From an uncultured Prevotella sp. (GTDB taxonomy: Bacteria > Bacteroidota > Bacteroidia > Bacteroidales > Bacteroidaceae): a stretch of 12,011 nt of DNA. The first letter of the stretch is position 1. Each line of letters begins with the position of its first letter. The DNA lies in assembly GCA_937898715.1 (NCBI GenBank), contig CALEKA010000097.1, positions 1 through 12,011 of the forward strand. Direction: 5' to 3'. Under the pieces are notes generated by a model. That model had not been told where the DNA came from, searched no databases, and saw nothing but the letters and a program-made list of their open reading frames with translations. This document shows, piece by piece, positions 5,996 to 12,011 of the stretch. The position numbers were made by a program, and so were the translations under genes.

Positions 5996-6146
5996 AGAAG
6001 TTGAAAAGTTTAGAAGTTGAAAGTTAAGATTATACCTTTTACGGATTATAAATAGTTCGCACCATGTCATAAAACGATATTATTTAAGAGACAATGGTGA
6101 GCAAAAGGTTACTGCTAAACTTTTAAACTCATAAACTTTTAAACTA
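5996..6146 (+). repeat. Inverted-repeat spacer in the nuoJ-nuoK junction
   Basis: The left arm (5996-6028) contains GAAGTTGAAAAGTTTAGAAG and further AGTT units; the right arm (6114-6146) contains CTAAACTTTTAAACTCATAA followed by two more AAACT units in 8-base phase. TTAAACTCATAAACT (6123-6137) is identical to the CD-H right arm. The inner edge, AAGTTAAGATTATACCTTTT (6021-6040), matches 8561-8580 of the L-M spacer at 18 of 20 positions, so similarity extends beyond the arms. ATTATAAAT (6045-6053) also occurs at 3152-3160 inside the gene-bearing copy. The middle of about 85 bases has no gene. Confidence 0.85.
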
Positions 6147-6160
6147 AAAAAAACATCATT

Positions 6161-6469
6161 ATGATCCAGATAGAATATATCCTGATAATCTCAGCCATCA
6201 TGATGTTTGCCGGCGTTTTCGGATTTTTGACACGCCGCAGCACATTGGCTATCCTTCTCTCGGTAGAGCTTATGCTCAATGCTACCGACTTAAACTTTGC
6301 AGTATTTAATCGTATGCTTTATCCCGACGGTTATGAAGGCTACTTCTTTGCACTCTTCTCTATCGCCATCTCGGCAGCTGAAAGTGCTATTGCTATCGCC
6401 ATCATGATCAACATCTACCGCATGATTAAGAACATTCAGGTGGATGAGCTCGAGAAGATGAAGTGGTAA
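6161..6469 (+). CDS. nuoK: NADH-quinone oxidoreductase subunit K
   Basis: NuoK is a three-helix, antiporter-related membrane subunit that links the quinone end of complex I to NuoN. The protein has 102 residues, the family's normal length. The two membrane glutamates needed for pumping are present: Glu36 in LLSVELMLNA and Glu74 in SAAESAIAIAI, matching Glu36 and Glu72 of the E. coli protein. The C-terminus is charged (DELEKMKW). The start at 6161 follows an A-rich run that is the end of the preceding spacer's right arm. Confidence 0.96.
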   Translation: MIQIEYILIISAIMMFAGVFGFLTRRSTLAILLSVELMLNATDLNFAVFNRMLYPDGYEGYFFALFSIAISAAESAIAIAIMINIYRMIKNIQVDELEKMKW

Positions 6470-6606
6470 GAGAGTTTTAAGTTTTTAGGTTAGAAGGTTA
6501 TGATATATGTATTGCTAATCTGAAAGCCTAAAGGATGTTTGAGCAAGTCGTGAGTGACTAAAGGTAACTTTATAACCTCATAACCTCCAAACTCCAAACT
6601 AAAAAG
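6470..6606 (+). repeat. Inverted-repeat spacer in the nuoK-nuoL junction
   Basis: The left arm (6470-6503) begins directly after the nuoK stop with AGAGTTTTAAGTTTTTAGGT and continues as AGAAGGTTAT; the right arm (6561-6606) carries ATAACCTCATAACCTCC and two CCAAACT units. Both arms belong to the GGTTAT/ATAACC class seen in the H-I spacer, and the right arms of the two are nearly identical over about 43 bases. The 57-base middle shows no gene. nuoL starts 22 bases after the arm. Confidence 0.85.
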
Positions 6607-6628
6607 ACCTCTTAAACTAATCAAAACA

Positions 6629-8533
6629 ATGGATTATACAATTCTTATACTTTTGCTGCCATTCTTCTCGTTCCTCCTGCTTGGAGTGTTCGGTAAATGG
6701 TTCAGCCATAAAGCAGCGGGATTGGTAGGTACAGTCGTATTAGGTGCTGTAGCCGTAATGGCCTACTACACTGCGTACCAGTACTTCTTCCTCACTCCGC
6801 GTACGGCAGAGGGCGTACTTCCCACGCTCATGCCCTACAACTTTCAGTGGCTGCCCTTCTTCGTTAAGGGACTCAGCTTCGATATGGGTATCATGCTCGA
6901 CCCCATCTCGGTAATGATGCTTATTGTCATCTCTACCGTATCGCTCATGGTACACATCTATTCGTTTGGCTATATGCACGGTGAGCGCGGTTTCCAGCGC
7001 TACTATGCATTCCTTAGCCTCTTCACCATGTCAATGCTTGGCTTGGTCGTAGCTACCAACATCTTCCAGATGTACATGTTCTGGGAATTGGTGGGTGTAT
7101 CATCCTACCTCCTCATTGGTTTCTACTACACCTCGCCCGCAGCTATCGCAGCCAGTAAGAAAGCATTCATCGTGACTCGTTTCGCCGATCTCTTCTTCTT
7201 GATCGGTATCCTTATCTATGGCTACTACTGCCATTCATTCGGATTTGAGTTCAATCAAGAGGGCTTCGCTCAGGGCGCCATGATGCTCCCCACAGCATTG
7301 TTCCTCATGTTTATCGGTGGTGCTGGTAAGAGTGCTATGTTCCCTCTCCACATCTGGCTTCCCGATGCTATGGAAGGTCCTACTCCTGTGTCGGCCCTTA
7401 TCCATGCCGCAACGATGGTGGTTGCAGGTGTGTTCCAGATTGCTCGTCTCTTCCCCTTGTGGATCGACTATGCTCCCAGCACACTCCACATCGTGGCTTG
7501 GGTAGGCGCATTCACCGCTTTCTATGCAGCTGCCGTGGCTTGCTGTCAGAGCGACATCAAGCGTGTGCTTGCCTTCTCTACCATCTCTCAGATAGCCTTC
7601 ATGATGGTATCGCTTGGTGTTTGCACCGAGTACGCTACCGGTCACGAACACGTGGGCTCACTTGGCTACATGGCTTCCATGTTCCACCTCTTCACTCACG
7701 CCATGTTCAAGGCCCTCTTGTTCTTAGGTGCAGGTTGCATTATCCATGCTGTTCACAGCAATGAGATGTCGGCCATGGGTGGTCTGCGCAAGTATATGCC
7801 TATCACTCATATCACTTTCTTGATAGCTTGCTTGGCCATCTCGGGTATACCTCCCTTCTCCGGTTTCTTTTCTAAGGACGAGATTCTGACTGCTGCATTT
7901 GCTTACATGCCCGCTATGGGATGGATCATGACGGCCATTGCTGCTATGACCGCGTTCTATATGTTCCGCCTCTACTTCGGTATCTTCTGGGGCACAGAGA
8001 ACAAGCAGCTCCATGCAGAGCACACTCCCCACGAGGCACCTCTGACCATGACCTTCCCCTTGATGTTCTTGGCAGTAGTGACCTGCGTGGCTGGTTTCAT
8101 CCCCTTCGGCCACTTCGTAAGTGCTGATGGTCAGCTCTACGATATCCACCTCGACTGGAACGTAGCCGGTACGAGCATCATCATCGCTGTAGCATCAATC
8201 TTCCTCGCCACCTATATGTATATGGGTGAACGTCAGCCCAAGGCCGATGCCATGGCAGAGAAGTTTGCCAAGCTCCATCGTTGGGCTTACAAGCGTTTCT
8301 ACATGGACGAGGTTTATCAGTATATTACTCATCGCATCATCTTTGCCCACATCTCTAAGCCCATTGCATGGTTTGATCGTCACGTCATCGACGGATTCTT
8401 CAATTTCCTCGCATGGGGTGCCAATGCACTCAGTTTCCGCATTCGTGGCTTGCAGGGTGGCTCCGTTCAGGCTTACGCTTACGTATACTTGCTCGGCCTC
8501 TTGATCGTGTTGGCTATTGCAGCGTTGGCATAA
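6629..8533 (+). CDS. nuoL: NADH-quinone oxidoreductase subunit L
   Basis: NuoL is the most distal of the three antiporter-like proton-pumping subunits of complex I and has a long lateral C-terminal helix. The protein has 634 residues, a normal length. Key residues are in place: Glu153 in FWELVGVSSYLLIGF (helix 5), Lys234 in GAGKSAMFPLHIWLPDAMEG (helix 7), His259 in SALIHAATMV, His357 and Lys361 in HAMFKALLFL, and Lys416 in SGFFSKDEI (helix 12). The C-terminal part (about 500-634) has the charged segment and last membrane helix expected for the lateral arm. I see no frameshift. It is flanked by a GGTTAT-class spacer before and an AGTT-class spacer after. Confidence 0.97.
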   Translation: MDYTILILLLPFFSFLLLGVFGKWFSHKAAGLVGTVVLGAVAVMAYYTAYQYFFLTPRTAEGVLPTLMPYNFQWLPFFVKGLSFDMGIMLDPISVMMLIVISTVSLMVHIYSFGYMHGERGFQRYYAFLSLFTMSMLGLVVATNIFQMYMFWELVGVSSYLLIGFYYTSPAAIAASKKAFIVTRFADLFFLIGILIYGYYCHSFGFEFNQEGFAQGAMMLPTALFLMFIGGAGKSAMFPLHIWLPDAMEGPTPVSALIHAATMVVAGVFQIARLFPLWIDYAPSTLHIVAWVGAFTAFYAAAVACCQSDIKRVLAFSTISQIAFMMVSLGVCTEYATGHEHVGSLGYMASMFHLFTHAMFKALLFLGAGCIIHAVHSNEMSAMGGLRKYMPITHITFLIACLAISGIPPFSGFFSKDEILTAAFAYMPAMGWIMTAIAAMTAFYMFRLYFGIFWGTENKQLHAEHTPHEAPLTMTFPLMFLAVVTCVAGFIPFGHFVSADGQLYDIHLDWNVAGTSIIIAVASIFLATYMYMGERQPKADAMAEKFAKLHRWAYKRFYMDEVYQYITHRIIFAHISKPIAWFDRHVIDGFFNFLAWGANALSFRIRGLQGGSVQAYAYVYLLGLLIVLAIAALA

Positions 8534-8634
8534 TATAAGTTGAAAAGTTGATGAGTTGAAAAGTTGAGATTATGCCTTTTGCAATGAAGACTATTCTCTT
8601 GACTCATAAACTCTTAGACTCTTAAACTCAAAAG
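8534..8634 (+). repeat. Inverted-repeat spacer in the nuoL-nuoM junction
   Basis: The left arm (8534-8569) reads ATAAGTTGAAAAGTTGATGA and then GTTGAAAAGTTGAG, in 8-base phase from directly after the nuoL stop. The right arm (8601-8634) reads GACTCATAAACTCTTAGACT then CTTAAACTCAAAAG. The middle is only about 31 bases and begins with the ATTATGCCTTTT block shared with the J-K spacer. The nuoM ATG follows 10 bases after the arm. Confidence 0.85.
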
Positions 8635-8644
8635 AAACAAAACA

Positions 8645-10177
8645 ATGAATTTTCTATCATTATTCGTATTGATTCCGCTTGTCATGCTGCTCGGTCTGTG
8701 GCTGGCAAGAGATGTGAAGGGCGTACGTGCGGTGATGGTCACAGGTAGCTCGCTCCTGCTTATCTTGGCAGCTTATCTTACCATAACCTTCCTCGGCGAC
8801 CGCGCAGCTGGAGCCACTGACGAAATGCTTTATACCGCATCGTTCAATTGGTTCGAACCGCTCCACATCAAATATTCCGTGGGTGTCGATGGTATCTCTG
8901 TAGCCATGTTGCTACTTTCATCGGTCATCGTTTTCACAGGAACCTTTGCCTCATGGCAACTCAAGCCCCTCACTAAGGAGTACTTCCTTTGGTTCACCTT
9001 GTTGAGCCTCGGTGTGTTCGGCTTCTTTATCTCGGTCGACATGTTCGCCATGTTCATGTTCTACGAGATTGCGTTGATTCCTATGTACCTCCTCATCGGT
9101 GTATGGGGATCGGGCAAGAAGGAATATGCAGCCATGAAGCTTACCCTCATGCTGATGGGTGGTTCAGCCTTCTTGATGTGTGGCATCTTCGGTATCTTCT
9201 ATGGTGCTGGTGGCCAGACCATGAACATCGTCGAGATTGCCAATCATCTCAATGGTGCTCACACCATCCCCTTCGCTCAGCAGTGCATATGGTTCCCCTT
9301 GACCTTTATCGGTTTCGGTGTACTTGGTGCTTTGTTCCCCTTCCACACATGGTCGCCCGATGGTCATGCTTCAGCCCCTACAGCCGTGTCAATGCTCCAC
9401 GCAGGTGTATTGATGAAGCTTGGTGGATATGGTTGCTTCCGTATCGCTATGTACCTCATGCCTGAGGCAGCTAACGAACTGAGTTGGATCTTCTTGATCC
9501 TTACAGGTATCTCCGTAGTCTACGGTGCATTCTCCGCTTGCGTTCAGACCGACTTGAAGTATATCAACGCCTATTCTTCAGTATCTCACTGTGGTATGGT
9601 GCTCTTCGCCATCCTCATGCTCAATCAGACGGCTTGTACTGGTGCAGTGCTTCAGATGTTGAGCCACGGTTTGATGACCGCACTCTTCTTTGCCCTCATC
9701 GGTATGATCTATGGTCGTACACACACCCGCGATATCCGCGAGCTCAATGGCTTGATGCGCATCATGCCTTTCCTCTCGGTAGGTTATATCATCGCAGGTT
9801 TGGCCAACTTAGGTTTGCCTGGCTTCTCAGGATTCATTGCTGAGATGACCATCTTCGTAGGTTCGTTCCAGAATGCAGACACCTTCCACCGCGTGCTCAC
9901 CATCGCAGCTTGTTGCTCTATCGTGATCACCGCAGTCTACATTCTCCGTGTAGTAGGTAAGATCCTTTATGGCACTTGCACCAACGAGCATCATCTCAAG
10001 CTCACCGATGCTACTTGGGACGAGCGTTTCGCTGTGATCTGCCTTATCGTAGCCGTAGCAGGCCTTGGCCTTGCTCCGCTCTGGGTAAGCGATATGGTCA
10101 CTACGGGTGTAGCTCCTATCGTAGACCACATTCACTCTGTAGCTGGCACAGTAGCAAGCTGCAATCCTTTCCTATAA
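8645..10177 (+). CDS. nuoM: NADH-quinone oxidoreductase subunit M
   Basis: NuoM is the middle antiporter-like pump of the membrane arm. The protein has 510 residues with about 14 membrane helices. Conserved residues include Glu141 in FMFYEIALIPMYLLIGVWG (matches Glu144 of E. coli), His234 in FPFHTWSPDGHASAPTA, Lys258 in GVLMKLGGYG (matches Lys265) and Glu400 in GFSGFIAEMTIF (matches Glu407). The helix-7 lysine that is central in E. coli (Lys234, in FAVKMPMVPLHGW) is absent: the aligned stretch reads FGVLGALFPFHTW, with Leu227 at that place. The rest of the chain looks intact, so this is a substitution in a functional gene and not decay; it may be normal for the lineage. The upstream spacer is the shortest but one in the operon. 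Confidence 0.96.
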   Translation: MNFLSLFVLIPLVMLLGLWLARDVKGVRAVMVTGSSLLLILAAYLTITFLGDRAAGATDEMLYTASFNWFEPLHIKYSVGVDGISVAMLLLSSVIVFTGTFASWQLKPLTKEYFLWFTLLSLGVFGFFISVDMFAMFMFYEIALIPMYLLIGVWGSGKKEYAAMKLTLMLMGGSAFLMCGIFGIFYGAGGQTMNIVEIANHLNGAHTIPFAQQCIWFPLTFIGFGVLGALFPFHTWSPDGHASAPTAVSMLHAGVLMKLGGYGCFRIAMYLMPEAANELSWIFLILTGISVVYGAFSACVQTDLKYINAYSSVSHCGMVLFAILMLNQTACTGAVLQMLSHGLMTALFFALIGMIYGRTHTRDIRELNGLMRIMPFLSVGYIIAGLANLGLPGFSGFIAEMTIFVGSFQNADTFHRVLTIAACCSIVITAVYILRVVGKILYGTCTNEHHLKLTDATWDERFAVICLIVAVAGLGLAPLWVSDMVTTGVAPIVDHIHSVAGTVASCNPFL

Positions 10178-10293
10178 TAAGTTTATTCGAAGTTTAATAA
10201 GTTTAGAAGTTTAGTGAGTTAAAGGCTAACGCCATTGAAGACTCAATAAGCCCAATAAACTCATTAAACCCAATAAATTCATTAAACTCAATA
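10178..10293 (+). repeat. Inverted-repeat spacer in the nuoM-nuoN junction, 9-base units
   Basis: The left arm (10178-10225) contains repeated AAGTTTA, AAGTTTAATAAGTTTAGAAG and GAGTTAA, starting right after the nuoM stop. The right arm (10240-10293) is a regular series of 9-base units of the type CAATAAACT, CATTAAACC, CAATAAATT, CATTAAACT. The unit is thus one base longer than in the other spacers. The middle is only about 14 bases, making the most compact hairpin of the set. nuoN begins 18 bases after the arm. Confidence 0.8.
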
Positions 10294-10311
10294 ACACATA
10301 ACTCATTATCA

Positions 10312-11760
10312 ATGGATTATTCTCAATTTCTCTATATGCATGAGGAGCTCTCGTTGCTGGCAGTGATTGTCATCCTGTTCGTTGCCGACCTCTTCATGTG
10401 TCCTGATAAAAAGAGCGGGAAAGGCGTCTACAACACAGCTTTGCCCGTAATCTTGCTCACCATTCACACTTTGCTCAATCTCCTGCCTTGCTGTGGAACA
10501 GAGCCGACAAGTGCATTTGGTGGCATGTACCAGTACACCCCCATGATGACCATCATGAAGAGTGTGCTCAACGTTGGTACTATCATCGTATTCCTCATGG
10601 CCCACAAGTGGTTGACCCGTGAGGAGAACCTTGTGAAGCAAGGCGAGTTCTATATGCTCACCCTCTTCACCCTGCTCGGTATGTATTTCATGATTTCGAG
10701 CGGTCACTTCTTGATGTTCTTCATCGGACTCGAAATGGCGTCAGTGCCCGTTACCGCCCTGGTAGCCTTCGACAAGAAGCGTTTCGAGAGCGCCGAAGCA
10801 GGTGCCAAGTTCATCCTGCTCGCCCTCTTCTCAAGCGCCCTCTTGCTCTACGGCGTATCGCTCATCTATGGTGCAACGGGTACGCTCTACTTCAGTGAGA
10901 TCGGTGCTCAGCTCGATGGTTCTCTGCTCAGCATCTTCGGTATGATCCTCTTCATCGCAGGTCTGGGATTCAAGATTTCTCTCGTTCCCTTCCACCTTTG
11001 GACAGCCGACACTTACGAAGGAGCGCCAACTTCCGTTACAGCCTACTTGAGCGTAATCTCTAAGGGCTCTGCAGCTTTCGTGCTGCTCACAGTTCTGATG
11101 AAGGCATTCGCTCAGAGCGACCTCTTCTATAGCTGGAATACTGCTATGTACTGGATCATCGTAGCCTCCATCACCGTGGCCAACCTCTTTGCCATTCGCC
11201 AGAACAACCTCAAGCGATTCATGGCATTCTCTGCCATCTCACAGGCAGGCTACTTGGTACTCTCCATCATGGACGGCACGTCACAGGGCATGACCGCTCT
11301 CGTGTTCTACCTCCTCGTATATATGGTGTCCAACCTCGGAGCCTTTGCTGTGATGACCACAGTAGAGGAAAACAGCGGTAAGATCAACATCAGCGACTAC
11401 GACGGACTCTACCAGAGCAATCCGAAGCTTGCGTTCCTCATGACGCTCTGCCTCTTCTCTCTGGCAGGTATTCCTCCCTTTGCAGGATTCTTCAGCAAGT
11501 TCTTCGTATTCATGGCAGCCTTCAAGGCCGGCTATCCTCTGCTGGTGTTCATTGCTTTGGCCAATACCGTCATCTCGCTCTACTACTATCTGCTCATCGT
11601 CAAGGCCATGTACATCAAGCCCAACGAAAGCCCGATACCTACGTTCAAGAGCGACGTTTACACTCGCATAGCCCTCTTCCTCTGCACCCTCGGTGTGTTG
11701 GTACTCGGTCTCGGCGGTGTGTTCTACAACTACATCAGCGGCTTCAGCTACGGCCTCTAA
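10312..11760 (+). CDS. nuoN: NADH-quinone oxidoreductase subunit N
   Basis: NuoN is the antiporter-like proton-pumping subunit that lies next to NuoK. The protein has 482 residues, a normal length. The expected charged residues are present: Glu141 in FFIGLEMASVPVTAL (E. coli Glu133), Lys166 in AEAGAKFILLALFSSALLLYG (Lys158), Lys221 in GLGFKISLVPFHLWTADTYEG (Lys217), Lys251 in SVISKGSAAF (Lys247), and a lysine in PPFAGFFSKFF near helix 12 (Lys395). It is the last gene of the operon, followed by two hairpins, the second a strong terminator. Unlike NuoM, it keeps the full set of membrane lysines. Confidence 0.96.
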   Translation: MDYSQFLYMHEELSLLAVIVILFVADLFMCPDKKSGKGVYNTALPVILLTIHTLLNLLPCCGTEPTSAFGGMYQYTPMMTIMKSVLNVGTIIVFLMAHKWLTREENLVKQGEFYMLTLFTLLGMYFMISSGHFLMFFIGLEMASVPVTALVAFDKKRFESAEAGAKFILLALFSSALLLYGVSLIYGATGTLYFSEIGAQLDGSLLSIFGMILFIAGLGFKISLVPFHLWTADTYEGAPTSVTAYLSVISKGSAAFVLLTVLMKAFAQSDLFYSWNTAMYWIIVASITVANLFAIRQNNLKRFMAFSAISQAGYLVLSIMDGTSQGMTALVFYLLVYMVSNLGAFAVMTTVEENSGKINISDYDGLYQSNPKLAFLMTLCLFSLAGIPPFAGFFSKFFVFMAAFKAGYPLLVFIALANTVISLYYYLLIVKAMYIKPNESPIPTFKSDVYTRIALFLCTLGVLVLGLGGVFYNYISGFSYGL

Positions 11761-11770
11761 GCATTGCCCT

Positions 11771-11804
11771 TTAGCATAGAGGCGCTTGTCGCTTCTCATG
11801 CTAA
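11771..11804 (+). other. Stem-loop after nuoN
   Basis: TTAGCAT (11771-11777) pairs with ATGCTAA (11798-11804) and AGAGGCG (11778-11784) pairs with CGCTTCT (11790-11796), with one bulged base and one G-T wobble, around the loop CTTGT. That is about 14 bp, starting 10 bases after the nuoN stop. No T-run follows, so it is more likely a protective 3' hairpin or processing site than a terminator. Confidence 0.55.
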
Positions 11805-11815
11805 GACTCTCTCAT

Positions 11816-11863
11816 AAAAGGTTTCCATTTCTGCCTAATCATAGCAGAGATGGAGACCTTTTT
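11816..11863 (+). terminator. Intrinsic terminator of the nuo operon
   Basis: A 19-bp stem joins 11816-11834 (AAAAGGTTTCCATTTCTGC) to 11844-11862 (GCAGAGATGGAGACCTTTT) with two G-T wobbles and a 9-base loop. The descending arm ends in five T (11859-11863), and the ascending arm starts with four A, so the structure could work in both directions. It lies 55 bases after the nuoN stop and marks the operon end. Confidence 0.9.
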
Positions 11864-11978
11864 CTGTATCTGCGAAGATGCAGAAGAGGTTAAGAGCAGA
11901 ACTTTGATGCATGAGAGCGTCTTCCTTCTCGATTCCCTTACAGAAGTTTCTTATTGAAGTTTCGGATTTAGAATGGGC

Positions 11979-12011
11979 GGGCTGAAAGCCCAATGATATT
12001 CATAGCCCAGG
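11979..12011. repeat. Palindromic GGGCTGAAAGCCC motif at the window edge
   Basis: GGGCT and AGCCC (11979-11991) form a 5-bp hairpin around GAA, followed by ATGATATTCATAGCCCAGG, which runs off the window. Sequences of this look recur between genes in several Bacteroidota genomes as far as I recall, so it may be the start of a dispersed repeat. The rest of 11864-11978 shows no gene, promoter consensus or other clear feature. Confidence 0.35.

Noticed and set aside
9317..9358. Sequencing error or frameshift as the cause of the missing NuoM lysine
   Set aside because: The reading frame is unbroken and strongly conserved residues lie on both sides, including FPFHTW five residues later, so a local frameshift is unlikely.
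3109..10293. Regular short repeats as a CRISPR array
   Set aside because: Units are 8-9 bases with no 25-40 base repeats and unique spacers, the copies are split between gene junctions, and no cas gene is present.

Overview
The window carries an almost complete complex I (nuo) operon, read left to right, from a member of the Bacteroidota, most likely the Bacteroidales (Prevotella or Bacteroides-like). The grounds are the gene set nuoA-B-CD-H-I-J-K-L-M-N with a fused nuoCD and no nuoE, nuoF or nuoG, a Bacteroidota-type promoter candidate (TTG, 20 bp, TAACTTTG), A-rich start regions with few clear Shine-Dalgarno sites, and the protein sequences themselves. The genus is an inference.

Layout. 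Positions 1-382 hold no convincing gene. They hold a promoter candidate (26-56) with overlapping dyads, then a leader with several hairpins, two of which (141-175 and 179-223) look like intrinsic terminators in tandem. nuoA, nuoB and nuoCD (383-3104) overlap each other and are tightly coupled. From the end of nuoCD onward the architecture changes. Every junction between nuo genes (CD-H, H-I, I-J, J-K, K-L, L-M, M-N) is a spacer with the same plan: just after the stop codon an AGTT-rich arm with a repeat period near 8 bases, a variable middle, then an AACT-rich arm that is roughly the reverse complement of the first and ends shortly before the next start codon. In the CD-H junction the middle is a whole gene (3168-3563) for a four-helix-bundle protein of the 23S rRNA intervening-sequence (IVP/S23, Avd-like) family. 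The operon ends in two hairpins after nuoN (11771-11804 and a strong intrinsic terminator at 11816-11863), followed by about 150 bases without a gene.

How the genes work together. NuoB, NuoCD and NuoI form the iron-sulfur and quinone-binding connecting part, and NuoA, H, J, K, L, M and N form the membrane proton-pumping arm. With no NADH-oxidising NuoEFG module in the operon, the enzyme is expected to take electrons from another donor, perhaps ferredoxin or flavodoxin, and to reduce menaquinone. NuoM lacks the lysine normally found in its transmembrane helix 7.

The most unusual content is the set of seven related inverted-repeat spacers, one of which encloses an IVP-family gene. Read together they look like one gene-bearing copy and six gene-less copies of an intervening-sequence-like element that has colonised every non-overlapping junction of a housekeeping operon. 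That reading is an inference; the repeats and the enclosed gene are directly visible.
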